DNA of 42,710 bases from Bacteroidales bacterium UBA4231. Lineage in GTDB: Bacteria; Bacteroidota; Bacteroidia; Bacteroidales; UBA932. The stretch covers positions 46,676 through 89,385 of the forward strand of contig DGXN01000009.1 in assembly GCA_002396335.1 (NCBI GenBank), in the 5' to 3' direction. A model generated the notes under the pieces. The model was given only the letters and a program-made list of their open reading frames with translations. It was not told the origin of the DNA and made no database searches. Below are positions 23,118 through 32,110 of this stretch, piece by piece. The position numbers and the translations under genes were made by a program. The stretch's first letter is position 1. The number at the start of each line of letters is the position of its first letter.

Positions 23118-23132
23118 GGAAAAAAATCGCGT

Positions 23133-24593
23133 TTACTGCACCATCAGGGCCAGAATACCGGACAGGACGGGACGGAGTTCGCTGAGCGGGACCGTGATGC
23201 CGTTGGTGAGGATGGAAAAGGCGTACAGCGGTTTCCCGGCGCTGTCCAGGATGTATCCGGAGTAGCACAGGACGCCTTCCATGCTGCCGCTCTTGCACCG
23301 GATGCGCTCTCCGTTCTGGAGGTGGATCATGGAAAGCGTTCCCTGGCCGGGCTGCGGGAGCGAGCCCAGGAACGCGCCGAAAGCGGGGCTCCGGGTCATG
23401 GAGAGCAGGTAGCGGGTCATCCAGTCGGCGCTCACGAGGTTCTTCCGGGAGAGGCCGCAGCCGTCGGCCTGCGAGATGCCGTCAAGGGGGAGTCCCAGGT
23501 CCTGGAGGACGTCGCGGACGGCTACCAGGCAGCTGTCCGGACCGGCATTTCCGGTGGCCGATTCCCCCATCGCCCGGAACAGGGCCTCCGCGTAGAAGTT
23601 GTCGCTGTCCCAGTTGGTGTGCTTGGAAAGGTCCGCGAGCGGTGCCGACTCGGTGGCGCCGATCCGGACCGGCACCCCGGCCTTGTCCGCGGGCACGAAG
23701 TCCGGGCCCTGGAGGAAGCCGTAGCGGTCAGTGCGGGCGTAGCCGCCGGTGACTTCCCAGCCCGTGTCCCGTAGGTTTTTCCAGAAGTAGTAGGCGCAGG
23801 TGAGGTCGCCGAATTTGTTGGCGAAATGTTCGGTCTTGGGGCGGCGTTCCAGCGGGTAGGCGCCGCGCAGTTCCTCGTACGGGGCCAGGTCCGTGGTGTA
23901 CATGTACAGCGTATTGGGCGTGCCGGCGGGCGAAGTGACGCTCAGGTTCCCGAGGTGCATCCAGGGGGTCTCGGGGTACAGCTGGGTAAGCTGGACGGGC
24001 TCTCCCGCCTGGGCCGGCCCCACGCGGTAGTCCACGGCGTTCTCGTAAAAACTGAGGGCGCTCATGCCTGCGCCGTAGTAGGTGCCCACGTCGTCATAGT
24101 TCCAGGAAGCCTGCTCCAGCATGCCCTCGTAGGCGTTTCCGTCGCCCACGATGCGGCCGTGGATGCGCTGGATGCCGGCGTCGCGGAGGAGGGTCTTCCA
24201 TTTCCAGAAGAGGGCGTCGGCCTTCAGGGCCAGGGTGTCTTTGGCGCCCAGGGAGGGGTCGCCGCCGCCCAGGATGTACACGTCGCCTTCCAGGGTGCCG
24301 TCCGTGATGGTGCCGGTGTAGCCGATGGCCGTGGAAAAGCGGTGCGCCGGCCCGAAGGCATGCAGCGCCGTCCCGGTGGTGACCAGTTTCAGGTTCGAAG
24401 CCGGGACCATCCGGGTGGAGGCGTTGTAGGCGGCGACGCTCTTCCCGCTCATATCTTTGACGGAGACCCCCAAAAGGGCGCCTTTCAAGGGCGCTTTGTC
24501 CGCGCAGCGTTCGATATAGGTTTCCAGCGGGGTCTGGGCCTGGAGAAGGGCCGACGTGCAGAGGCCCCACATCATGATCAGGATTCGTTTCAT
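23133..24593 (-). CDS. dacB: D-alanyl-D-alanine carboxypeptidase/endopeptidase (PBP4 family)
   Basis: This 486-residue protein has a signal peptide (LLQAQTP). The S-x-x-K motif is S66-N-L-K69 (VPASNLKL), the S-x-N is in WDSDNFYAEALF, and the K-T/S-G is KSG in RCKSGSMEGVL. These mark the S13 peptidase/PBP4 family that trims peptidoglycan in the periplasm. GGGDPSLG is also typical of the family. The start is set by MKRILIMMWG; the longer frame is inside the upstream gene. It overlaps the CapA-like gene by 4 bp. Confidence 0.9.
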   Translation of the reverse strand: MKRILIMMWGLCTSALLQAQTPLETYIERCADKAPLKGALLGVSVKDMSGKSVAAYNASTRMVPASNLKLVTTGTALHAFGPAHRFSTAIGYTGTITDGTLEGDVYILGGGDPSLGAKDTLALKADALFWKWKTLLRDAGIQRIHGRIVGDGNAYEGMLEQASWNYDDVGTYYGAGMSALSFYENAVDYRVGPAQAGEPVQLTQLYPETPWMHLGNLSVTSPAGTPNTLYMYTTDLAPYEELRGAYPLERRPKTEHFANKFGDLTCAYYFWKNLRDTGWEVTGGYARTDRYGFLQGPDFVPADKAGVPVRIGATESAPLADLSKHTNWDSDNFYAEALFRAMGESATGNAGPDSCLVAVRDVLQDLGLPLDGISQADGCGLSRKNLVSADWMTRYLLSMTRSPAFGAFLGSLPQPGQGTLSMIHLQNGERIRCKSGSMEGVLCYSGYILDSAGKPLYAFSILTNGITVPLSELRPVLSGILALMVQ

Positions 24594-25639
24594 AGGCGTT
24601 CCAGGGTTTCTTTCATGTGCCGATAATCCCCGGCGTCTTTCCAGCAGCTTTCGGGAAGGGTGACGGGGACGGTGGCGTAGGAGGGTTCCACCATGCCGGG
24701 TTTGGTGCACCAGAGCAGTTCCAGGCGGGGCGCTTCCAGCGTAGGCTTTTCGCCCCAGCGGACCACCGCTTTCAGGGTGAGGGCGGCTTCCAGGCGGGCG
24801 GCGAGGTCGTTCTGGTTCGAAAGGGCGTTTCCCAGCGAGTAGATGACCGGCACCCCGTCGATCACCTGGGTGTCCTGCACCACGTGGGGATGGGCGCCGA
24901 TGATGGCGTCGGCCCCTTCCTGGATGAGCCAGCGGGCCATTTCTTCCTGCCGGGCACTGTGGACGCGGTCGTATTCGACGCCCCAGTGGGGGAAGACGAG
25001 GACAAGGTCCGCCTTCCGCCTGGCGCGTTCCATCACGGGCGCGAGGGCTTCTTTCCGCAAGTAATGCACTTTGGGCCAGGCCTGTCCGGACCCCAGATTG
25101 GTTCCGTAGGTAAAGTTGACGATGGCAATCCTGAGACCTTTCGAGCTGATGATCAGGGGGTTCAGGAGGGTGTCGGCCCGTTCATCCGCGGCGATGCCGG
25201 TGTACAGGATGCCCCTGTCCTCCAGCTGCCGGATGGTGCGTGTGAGCCCGGCGCTGCCTTTGTCCAGGATGTGGTTGTTGGCCGTCAGGAACACGTCCAG
25301 GCCGATGTCCCAGAGGTAGTCGGCATAACTGTCGGGTCCGGAGAAGGCGGGATAGCCGGTGTAGGGTTTCCCGGCCAGGGGGAATTCCATGTTGCCCACG
25401 GCGACGTCGGCTTCGCGGATGCGGTCTTCTATGTATTTGAAAAAGCTGCTGTAGCCGTGCTCTCCTGCGCTTTTGGAGACGGCTTGGTGGCTCATGATGT
25501 CGCCCAGGGCGTAGATGGTGACGGTGTCGGCCTTCGGGGTGATGCGGAGGTATTCTTTCGGGAGGGTGAGCCAGTGCTGCTGCGCTGCGGCTGGCAGGGC
25601 GGCAAGGAGCATCACTACGGTCAGAAGGCGTGCTTTCAT
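24590..25639 (-). CDS. CapA-family (PGA_cap) metallophosphatase-like protein
   Basis: This 349-residue protein has a signal peptide (PAAAQQ). YALGDIMSHQ (D47), VAVGNMEFPLAG, TANNHILDKG, FPHWGVEYD and IIGAHPHVVQ are the metal-binding motifs of the PGA_cap family, related to calcineurin-like phosphoesterases. The family is linked to polyglutamate capsule synthesis in Bacillus but is widespread elsewhere with unknown substrates. Its coupling to dacB suggests a cell-wall role here (inference). Confidence 0.85.
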   Translation of the reverse strand: MKARLLTVVMLLAALPAAAQQHWLTLPKEYLRITPKADTVTIYALGDIMSHQAVSKSAGEHGYSSFFKYIEDRIREADVAVGNMEFPLAGKPYTGYPAFSGPDSYADYLWDIGLDVFLTANNHILDKGSAGLTRTIRQLEDRGILYTGIAADERADTLLNPLIISSKGLRIAIVNFTYGTNLGSGQAWPKVHYLRKEALAPVMERARRKADLVLVFPHWGVEYDRVHSARQEEMARWLIQEGADAIIGAHPHVVQDTQVIDGVPVIYSLGNALSNQNDLAARLEAALTLKAVVRWGEKPTLEAPRLELLWCTKPGMVEPSYATVPVTLPESCWKDAGDYRHMKETLERL

Positions 25640-25645
25640 AGGGGA

Positions 25646-26041
25646 TTATGCCAGGTCTCCGAGGTCTTTGTCCGCGGCGTTGGGGAACCACTGCTGAAGT
25701 TTGAGGCGGGCTTTGGCCTTGGTGTCCGGGGTGATGGCGGTGGCGACGTAGGCGACGGCGGCCACCAGGGCGGCCCAGTCGTCGGCCATGCCGGCGAAGG
25801 GGAGGAAGTCCGGGAGCATGTCGAAGGGTAGAATCAGGTATCCCAGGGCGCCGGCGATGATGGCTTTGTACTTGGCGGGGGTGTTCCCGTCGGTAAGGGT
25901 GTAGAAGAGGACCAGCGCGTAATACACGGTCTTGACACCGGCCCGGCCGGCAATTTTGCCCAGTTTTTTCCAGAAGCTGTTCTCGTCGTAATGGCCCTGG
26001 AACTGCGGCAGGTCGTTGGAAGTGAGATTTTGGTTTGCCAT
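25646..26041 (-). CDS. YkvA family (DUF1232) membrane protein
   Basis: This 131-residue protein contains the DUF1232 signature: YYALVLFYTLTDGNTPAKYK followed by a hydrophobic segment with LGYLILPFDMLPDFLP. Two membrane segments are likely (about 65-85 and 85-105). The function of the family is unknown. It is 6 nt upstream of the CapA-like gene and probably heads that transcript. Confidence 0.85.
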   Translation of the reverse strand: MANQNLTSNDLPQFQGHYDENSFWKKLGKIAGRAGVKTVYYALVLFYTLTDGNTPAKYKAIIAGALGYLILPFDMLPDFLPFAGMADDWAALVAAVAYVATAITPDTKAKARLKLQQWFPNAADKDLGDLA

Positions 26042-26079
26042 AGTAGCGCAGTGATAAGCAAAAACCCGGCCACAGGCCG

Positions 26080-28221
26080 CTATTTCCAGCGGATTTGTAC
26101 CGTCACGCCGTCGGGGCTGTTGGGGAAGCGGACAAGGAGGGTCCGGCTGCCCTCATCCCAGGTATAGGGCGCATCGGCACCGCTGACCAGCACCTGGACC
26201 GGAGCCGACGGCAGCAGGATGCGGGAGATGTTGTAGGTATCCGCGGGCCCTTTGGCGATGTAGCTGTAGCTGTCTTTGCCGGCCTTCACGTCGCTTTCGC
26301 GGCTGGAGGCGGCCAGGACGGCGGGCGCCTTGGGGGCTTTCCGGACGTCGTACAGGAAGAACTGCTCTCCCGGGCCGATGGTTTTTTCGCTCAGTACGGG
26401 GAGCTCGGGATCGTACAGGTCGATCAGCGTGCCATCCACTTTGAGCGGCGCTTCGCTGACGCTTTCATCCATCACGGCGCCGACGGTATAAGGACCCCGG
26501 TGCAGGAGGAAGTGGTTTTTCTGCTCCAAGGGTCCGTAGGCGGCGCTGACGGCGGCCATCAGGGGGGCGTCGGCCCCGGCGGTGAGGACGAACTCCTTGG
26601 GGTCCTGCCGCAGGATGCGCACGGTGCCTTTGCCGTAGCGGTATGTGCCCGAGGGCGCCTGGGGAGGGATGCCCATCAGGGAGAACAGATGGTCTGAGGG
26701 GGCGGCGAAGGGTTCATCGGCCCGGTTCCACCATTCGCTGACGCGTTGGAAGGGGTCCCGGTCGGTGGCGCAGTAGATGAGCTGCCCGCCCTTTTTCACC
26801 CAGGCCTGCAGGTGCGTGTGCGCATCGCTGTCCAGGGGCTTCATGTTGGCATAGGTCATCAGGAGCACTTTTACCGCCTCGAGGGCTTTGGGATACCCCA
26901 GATTCTCGATATGGACAATCTCCACGGGCACGCCGCGCTTGACAAGCGGCAGGGCAAGGCCGTAGAAGGAGCTGAGCTGCGGGTCTTCGTAGCCTTCGTG
27001 TACGGGGAAACGCTGGAACATCAGGGAGTTGGCCATGAGGACGGCGAGGCCCTGGGAGCCGTTCACTTTCTCCTCCGATGTCCGGATGTCACCGGCAGCC
27101 CTGATCATCACGTGCATCCGGGCTGAAAAGTCCCCGGGGATGGTGGACATCTCCGCCGACCCCTGCCGCGTGGGATAAGGACGGCGGTAGATGCGTTCCG
27201 GCCAGGGCATGACTTCGTAGTCGGCCATTTGGGGGAAGAGCATCTGGGCGGTGAAGGTGGCCAGGTAGTTGCGCGAAAAGTCTTCCCAGTCGCGGGCGCG
27301 GTCTTCGATGGGGTCGGTCAGGAGCCAGACCCGCCGGTGGGTGGGAGCGGTCATGGAAACGATGCTGCCGTATTCCAGGTAGGCGTTTTCGAACACGCGC
27401 TCTTTCAGGACGCCGTTGTAGTATTCCGGCACCCGTGACGTCCCGGTCCACACCTGGCCGATGTACCCGTCCACGCAGGGCAGCGACGCCAGGGAGGCTT
27501 CCGGCGACACAATCTGCCACTGGGAATAGTTCACGAGGGAATGGGTGGGGACATAGCACCGGATGTCGCGTCCGAGGGACTTGCCGTATTCTTTGGCATA
27601 GGTGAAGGTCTCTTCCAGGGCGCGGTAGTAGAGGTGGTATTTGAGTTTCGAAGACAGGTAGGTGGCTTCCGGTGACTCGTCCTGCGGCCGCCAGGGGGAG
27701 CCGTAATAGGCTTCCCATTCCCGCTTGAAGGCGTCGGAATAGCCGCCTTCGGCCCAGAATTCGGGCTCTTCCAGGAAGATCTGGTCCACGCCGGCGTCGA
27801 TCGCCCGCTTGATCTGGGTCTGTTTGAAATAGTTCGGGAAATTCTGCGTGGGAACGATGTAGGGGACGTTTTTCCCGTGCCACAGGGTGTCGCCCTTTAC
27901 GTTCACCTGGCCTTCGTCCCAGTGCGGGGTGCCGTCCCAGGCGCCGGTGAAGTAGTCCTGGTACCCGCCCCAGGCGATGCCGGTCATGAAGAAGGTCTCA
28001 TAGCCCCGCTGTTTCCACGATGCGAGCCGCTTTTTCAGGGGATTGCCCTCACCGCCGACTCCGTAGACCAGGACGGCGTCGGCCCGGTTGTCGATGTATT
28101 CGCTCCAGGGCTGGCTGGTCTGGAAAATGGTTTTTCCGCTGACAGGGGCCTGCTGAGCCCGGTTATTGACACATGCGGCCGACAGGATGGTGAGGGAAAG
28201 GAGGAGGAAGTGCTTTTTCAT
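26080..28221 (-). CDS. Large lipoprotein, probable glycoside-hydrolase-like TIM-barrel protein
   Basis: This 713-residue protein has a lipoprotein signal with Cys17 (SAACVN). Residues about 35-340 look like a TIM barrel of the glycosidase type (GVDQIFLEEPEFWAEGGY offers acid residues; YVPTHSLVNYSQWQ; DGYIGQVWTGTSR). Residues about 390-520 (LALPLVKRGVPVEIVHIENL, LLMTYANMKPL) resemble the glutamine-amidotransferase-like middle domain of GH42-type beta-galactosidases. The rest is beta-rich. I cannot assign it to a numbered family. It could be a surface or periplasmic glycan-degrading enzyme. Confidence 0.6.
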   Translation of the reverse strand: MKKHFLLLSLTILSAACVNNRAQQAPVSGKTIFQTSQPWSEYIDNRADAVLVYGVGGEGNPLKKRLASWKQRGYETFFMTGIAWGGYQDYFTGAWDGTPHWDEGQVNVKGDTLWHGKNVPYIVPTQNFPNYFKQTQIKRAIDAGVDQIFLEEPEFWAEGGYSDAFKREWEAYYGSPWRPQDESPEATYLSSKLKYHLYYRALEETFTYAKEYGKSLGRDIRCYVPTHSLVNYSQWQIVSPEASLASLPCVDGYIGQVWTGTSRVPEYYNGVLKERVFENAYLEYGSIVSMTAPTHRRVWLLTDPIEDRARDWEDFSRNYLATFTAQMLFPQMADYEVMPWPERIYRRPYPTRQGSAEMSTIPGDFSARMHVMIRAAGDIRTSEEKVNGSQGLAVLMANSLMFQRFPVHEGYEDPQLSSFYGLALPLVKRGVPVEIVHIENLGYPKALEAVKVLLMTYANMKPLDSDAHTHLQAWVKKGGQLIYCATDRDPFQRVSEWWNRADEPFAAPSDHLFSLMGIPPQAPSGTYRYGKGTVRILRQDPKEFVLTAGADAPLMAAVSAAYGPLEQKNHFLLHRGPYTVGAVMDESVSEAPLKVDGTLIDLYDPELPVLSEKTIGPGEQFFLYDVRKAPKAPAVLAASSRESDVKAGKDSYSYIAKGPADTYNISRILLPSAPVQVLVSGADAPYTWDEGSRTLLVRFPNSPDGVTVQIRWK

Positions 28222-28241
28222 AGCCGGGATTTCGTTTTGTA

Positions 28242-28249
28242 CAAAGATA
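28242..28249 (-). promoter_or_regulatory. -7 box (TATCTTTG) of the glycosidase-like gene
   Basis: It matches TAnnTTTG on the minus strand and gives a leader of about 15-20 nt. It lies back to back with the promoter of the esterase. Confidence 0.6.
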
Positions 28250-28269
28250 AGCAATTTGGAGGAAACTGC

Positions 28270-28277
28270 TATATTTG
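28270..28277 (+). promoter_or_regulatory. -7 box (TATATTTG) of the esterase gene
   Basis: It ends 6 nt before the ATG at 28284, so the transcript would be leaderless or nearly so; this also rules out the ATG at 28275. Confidence 0.55.
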
Positions 28278-28283
28278 CAAAAT

Positions 28284-29090
28284 ATGTTACGACACGTCAG
28301 CATCTTACGTATCCTCCTTTCCTGCGTTTTCTTGACGCTGGCCCTTCATGCGCGGGCCCAGGACCTGGTGGTCATCCCTTCTGATAACCTGCATTGCACC
28401 GACAGTATCCTGGTCTTCTCCCCGCGCGGGAAGGCACTGGAGCGGAACCTTCCCACCCTTTTCCTCCTGCACGGCTATAGCGGAAAATACTCCAGCTGGA
28501 GTGAAAACACGGACCTACAGGCCCTGTGCGACGAGGGCGGCTGGCGCATCATCTGCCCGGACGGCTTTGCCGACAGCTGGTACCTGGACAACGCCGACCC
28601 GTCCAAAATGCAGTGGCGCAGCTTTTTCTGGAAAGAATGCTGGCCTGTGCTGGAACACCGTTACGGATTCGTTCCCGACAAGACTTTCATCGACGGGCTG
28701 TCCATGGGCGGGCACGGCGCCATGAACCTGTTCCTGGACCACCCCGAGCGCTTCCGCGGTGCCGGCTCCATGAGCGGCATCCTTGTCCTGCGCCATTCCG
28801 GCGGCTCCAGGACGCTGATTCCCAAGATCCTCGGCGTAGATTCCATCGACGACCCGGTGTGTGAGGCGCAATCGGCCATTAACCGGCTGGACCGGGTGGG
28901 GCAGGGAAAACTCCTTGTCATCTCCTGTGGCACCGAGGACAAATTCATCCCCGCTTCCGACGAATTCGCCGCCCGCTGCCGGGAACTGGGTCTCCCGCAT
29001 GTCGCCATCTTCTCCCCCGGCAAACACCGCTGGTCCTACTGGACCTGGGCTCTGCCCTATCACCTGCAGCTCTTCTCCGAAACGCTGTAA
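28284..29090 (+). CDS. Secreted esterase of the alpha/beta-hydrolase (esterase D) type
   Basis: This 268-residue protein starts at MLRHVSILRI and has a signal peptide (about 1-25, HARAQD). LFLLHGYSG gives the oxyanion region, GLSMGGHGA holds the nucleophile Ser140, CGTEDKF the acid Asp (about 216), and SPGKHRWSYW the His (about 249). It resembles esterase D and feruloyl- or acetyl-esterase-like enzymes. It is divergent from the glycosidase-like gene, so both may act on the same plant or host glycan (inference). Confidence 0.85.
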   Translation: MLRHVSILRILLSCVFLTLALHARAQDLVVIPSDNLHCTDSILVFSPRGKALERNLPTLFLLHGYSGKYSSWSENTDLQALCDEGGWRIICPDGFADSWYLDNADPSKMQWRSFFWKECWPVLEHRYGFVPDKTFIDGLSMGGHGAMNLFLDHPERFRGAGSMSGILVLRHSGGSRTLIPKILGVDSIDDPVCEAQSAINRLDRVGQGKLLVISCGTEDKFIPASDEFAARCRELGLPHVAIFSPGKHRWSYWTWALPYHLQLFSETL

Positions 29091-29113
29091 TACCTCCCAT
29101 AGGGCTCTTATCT

Positions 29114-29222
29114 GCCTGGCACCTAAGCATCTGATTATCAGTAAGATGCTGAAATCGCCTACGGCAAAAAACCGGAGGCGATTTCGGGAAGTGACTCACA
29201 GTCAGTCACTTATGTGCCAGGC
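29114..29222. repeat. Multi-hairpin palindromic element between convergent genes
   Basis: Outer arms GCCTGGCAC-C-TAAG (29114-29127) and CTTA-T-GTGCCAGGC (29209-29222) pair with one mismatch. Inside lie three hairpins: AGCATCT / AGATGCT (29126-29150), GAAATCGCC with CGG inside / CCG with GGCGATTTC (29151-29185), and AAGTGACT / AGTCACTT (29189-29211). The last competes with the inner part of the outer stem. It may be a MITE/REP-like element, a structured RNA or a complex bidirectional terminator. Confidence 0.7.
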
Positions 29223-29264
29223 CTTTTCGGGCACGGAATGGGCGTTGACCGAGTTGTCGGAGGT

Positions 29265-30554
29265 TTAGAATTGTGCAAGCCAGAGGAGGAGTTTTTGAAG
29301 GGCTTCGGGGGCAAAGGTTTCTTCGATTTCTTTGTACTCCGTGGCGGCGCCGGTGGTGCAGTGTTGGAAGAGGTGGTTGAGGCCGTCGAGGCATTCGATT
29401 TGGGCGGGGGTGTCGGCGGGGAGGCCACTGCGGAGTGCGCCCAGGTTGCTTTGGGGCTCAACTTGCTGGTCTTTGCTGCCGTTCAGGGCCAGAACGGGGC
29501 AGGTGATGCTGCCCAGCATCGGCCGGACGTCCAGGGCAAGGAAATATTTCATGTAAGGGGACTGGATCTGCAGCGTGGCCAGGGAGAAATTCTGTTTCAG
29601 CGCATCGGGAAGGTCGTATTTTCCGGCCGACGGCATCGGCTTTCCGGCGATGCAGGCGTCGAAGGCTTCTTCCAGCGCCCGGCAATAGGTATCCACGGTT
29701 TCGGCGGGATAACCGGCGGCCGTGAATGCGAGGCGGTTCTGCCAGAGCAGGGTTTCTGCGCCGGAGACCACGTTGCCGGCCAGGGAGATGATGAAGTCGG
29801 CCTGTTTCCCGGCGGCCAGCAGGAGGGCGATGGTGCCGCCTTCGCTGTGGCCGATGACGCCGACTCTGTCAAAGCGTTCCCGAAGGAGTCTGATGCCGGC
29901 CAGGGCGTCGTTCTTGAAGTCCTCCGTGGTGGCGCCGGCTACGTCTCCGGAGGACTGTCCGAAGCCGCGGTCGTCGTAGCGGAGGGTGCCGATTCCTGCG
30001 CGGGCAAGGGCATCGGCAATGACGGCAAAGGGCTTGTGCTCAAAGATTTCCTCGTCGCGGTTCTGGAGGCCGCTGCCGGTGACCATGACCAGGACGGGGG
30101 TCTTGCGGGAGCATCCCTCCGGAAGGGTCAGCGTGCCTTTGAGCACAGCGTCTCCGTTGGTGAAAGACACCTCCTCCGTAGCATACGGAAATGGCCCCTC
30201 AGGCGTCTGGGGCCGATTCAGTCTCTCCTCTCCCGGCGTGAGCGTGAGCGGCAGGGAAGATCCCCACTGCTTGAAGGAGCCCACGATCTGACTGGCCAGC
30301 CATTGCCCTTGGTAGGTGGCGCCTAAGGAAGGAATCCGGATGGTGATCTTTCCCGTGGCGTCCCGCTCTACCGTGATGGGAATGTCCCTGGCGCCCTGGT
30401 CCGGCGAATCCATCGTCGGCTTGTCGTCGTTCAGATGGAATACCAGCGGAAGTTTCATTCCCTGCACGTCCAGTTTTCCGGACCAAGTGCCGGTCTGTGC
30501 GGCGGCGGAGAAGACTGCCGCCATCATCATCAAGATTGTAACTGCCTTTTTCAT
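29265..30554 (-). CDS. Secreted alpha/beta hydrolase
   Basis: This 429-residue protein has a signal peptide (FSAAAQTG). The N-terminal third is a beta-rich domain (GTWSGKLDVQGMKLPLVFHL, also seen in related Bacteroidetes hydrolases). The hydrolase fold follows: VMVTGSGLQNRDE, YDDRGFGQS, the nucleophile GHSEGG, the acid in NGSKDQQV and the His in LNHLFQH. Substrate unknown; peptide or ester bonds are both possible. It lies 27 nt downstream of the lipoprotein at 30582 and is probably co-transcribed with it. Confidence 0.85.
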   Translation of the reverse strand: MKKAVTILMMMAAVFSAAAQTGTWSGKLDVQGMKLPLVFHLNDDKPTMDSPDQGARDIPITVERDATGKITIRIPSLGATYQGQWLASQIVGSFKQWGSSLPLTLTPGEERLNRPQTPEGPFPYATEEVSFTNGDAVLKGTLTLPEGCSRKTPVLVMVTGSGLQNRDEEIFEHKPFAVIADALARAGIGTLRYDDRGFGQSSGDVAGATTEDFKNDALAGIRLLRERFDRVGVIGHSEGGTIALLLAAGKQADFIISLAGNVVSGAETLLWQNRLAFTAAGYPAETVDTYCRALEEAFDACIAGKPMPSAGKYDLPDALKQNFSLATLQIQSPYMKYFLALDVRPMLGSITCPVLALNGSKDQQVEPQSNLGALRSGLPADTPAQIECLDGLNHLFQHCTTGAATEYKEIEETFAPEALQKLLLWLAQF

Positions 30555-30581
30555 AAACCGTAGTTATCTGATCTCCCTTTC

Positions 30582-31151
30582 TCACAGACGGGGCTTCACC
30601 GGTTCTACGAGGTGGTTGATCCGGTCGCGCTCGACGGAAACCACACCCTTGACAGATTTGAAAGAGGCCTTTGTCCGGTAATCCGAAGGATTGAACCGGG
30701 TGAAGAAGTTCACGATATAGCTGTTTGACGAGACCTTTTCTTCGGACGAGATGGTGTTCTCGTCCACCACATGGAAGGCGTAGGTCTTCCCGTGCAGGTA
30801 ATTGCTGTCGTCTTCGCCAAGACTGCGGTTGTTGTCCCACTCAGCGTTGGTGAAAATGGTGACGGAGGCGCGATAGGTCACATAATGCCAGCTGTCGAGG
30901 ATGTCGCCCGTCATGTCCCGGGTATAGCCGATGCCTTTTTCGGCAAACTCCATGACGGACTCCGGCGTGACCGGATGGGACTCGACGACGCCTGCGGTCT
31001 TGTATTGGACCTCGGAGAGGACCCACGACCCGAGAAGGTTGATCTTGGCTCCGGAGAAGTCCTTGTAATCGCCCGGCTCCATCTTCTCACAGGTGGAAGC
31101 GGAGAAAACCACAGTGGCAACAGCCAATATGAAGGTGATTGACTTTTTCAT
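30582..31151 (-). CDS. Hypothetical lipoprotein, lipocalin-like
   Basis: This 189-residue protein has a signal peptide with STC lipobox-like site (Cys21). INLLGSWVLSEVQYK resembles the start of lipocalin-like domains, followed by alternating beta segments (WHYVTYRASVTIFTNAEW, KTYAFHVVDENTI). I do not recognise a specific family. It precedes the alpha/beta hydrolase in the same direction. Confidence 0.65.
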   Translation of the reverse strand: MKKSITFILAVATVVFSASTCEKMEPGDYKDFSGAKINLLGSWVLSEVQYKTAGVVESHPVTPESVMEFAEKGIGYTRDMTGDILDSWHYVTYRASVTIFTNAEWDNNRSLGEDDSNYLHGKTYAFHVVDENTISSEEKVSSNSYIVNFFTRFNPSDYRTKASFKSVKGVVSVERDRINHLVEPVKPRL

Positions 31152-31229
31152 GGCAATACTCAGTTTAGCGGCTGTTTTGCAAAAAAACTGCCAGAGCCTG
31201 AATTAATGAAGCGTTCGAGAAATTGGAAT

Positions 31230-31940
31230 TTAGTAGCGTATTTCGCCTCGTTGTTTGATGTCCCCCCTCAACGATGGAGCCAAAATATACCCTTCATCAG
31301 GTTGATTCGAGGTTAATCGTATGATTTCAGCTTCTGATGTAGCATATTCAGAGAGTTCGTCAAGAAGCTCATCTATCTGTCGTCTGAATTTTTGATAAGC
31401 CTGCTCGTCATGTGTGGTAACAACTTCATCAAAAAAAGCGTGTGTTACCTCTTTGCCGAACTGCTTTCCATCATTTAGGCAAGTCATATACTGAATGGAG
31501 ATTGCTCCATTGGCTTTTTTCGACTCATCCTCATTGATTTGAGATATAAATTGAGACAAATTCCTTCTGGATATGCGGGTGGACACTTCACAGATATCCC
31601 AAATCAACTGGGCATATTTCAGTTCTGTACTGTTGCGGTTTATAAAGAAAGAATTACTCTTCTCCATCGCAGCACAAAAATAATACTTCTCTTGCAACCC
31701 TTTCTTCCAACCCCGTTTTGATTTAGGAATGTCAAGTGCCGACCAGAAACCTGTTGCGACTTGATGATAAATATGTAAATCGCTCAGTTTCTTAATATAT
31801 GCAGAATCCGAAGCAACTCCTTGAAAATCATCGAAAGTCAACTGAGCTCCTGGCTGCCAAAACCGATGAGTCTCCGTATCAACTTGAGCGAAAGCGGTCG
31901 TAGAAATGATCAGAGCAAGTATTAGTGTTATTCTTTTCAT
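31230..31940 (-). CDS. AT-rich secreted hypothetical protein (DUF922-like start)
   Basis: This 236-residue protein has a signal peptide (TTAFAQVD). The beginning FWQPGAQLTFDDFQG resembles the W-x-x-LTWDDFKG opening of the DUF922 family, and the following part (TGFWSALDIPKSKR, KSNSFFINRNS, LIWDICEVSTR) is helical. No H-E-x-x-H motif is visible. Its DNA is clearly richer in A and T than the neighbours, which suggests recent acquisition. It lies next to the intergenic repeat array and the tRNAs. Confidence 0.65.
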   Translation of the reverse strand: MKRITLILALIISTTAFAQVDTETHRFWQPGAQLTFDDFQGVASDSAYIKKLSDLHIYHQVATGFWSALDIPKSKRGWKKGLQEKYYFCAAMEKSNSFFINRNSTELKYAQLIWDICEVSTRISRRNLSQFISQINEDESKKANGAISIQYMTCLNDGKQFGKEVTHAFFDEVVTTHDEQAYQKFRRQIDELLDELSEYATSEAEIIRLTSNQPDEGYILAPSLRGDIKQRGEIRY

Positions 31941-31951
31941 AAAATTACGAT

Positions 31952-32053
31952 TTATCTAACAGCACAAATATAGGCAATTCCCATGAGAGCAGCCTTTGTT
32001 TTTTCAACCAGCTCCGTCCTCGTTTTCGCACCAAGTACTTCAACTATGTTCAT
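31952..32053 (-). other. Short frame of 33 codons, possible gene remnant
   Basis: The minus-strand frame reads MNIVEVLGAKTRTELVEKTK and a short hydrophobic end, overlapping the promoter of the AT-rich gene. It could be a leader or the N-terminus of a lost gene. The remaining sequence of 31941-32110 shows nothing else. Confidence 0.25.
31965..31972 (-). promoter_or_regulatory. -7 box (TATATTTG) of the AT-rich gene
   Basis: It matches TAnnTTTG on the minus strand, 24 nt before the start codon at 31940. Confidence 0.55.
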
Positions 32054-32110
32054 ATCGCAGCGTGTTTTATTCGTTCGCTAATATATAAATTATTGACCGC
32101 CTGCACAATA

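Noticed and set aside
18422..23185. Open frame of 1587 codons on the plus strand
   Set aside because: It lies antisense to the OstA-like, SurA-like and PPIase-like genes, has a Gly/Val/His-rich composition typical of GC-rich shadow frames, and contains no known domain.
23826..25831. Long plus-strand frames opposite dacB and the CapA-like gene
   Set aside because: Both are antisense to well-supported enzymes and have shadow-type composition.
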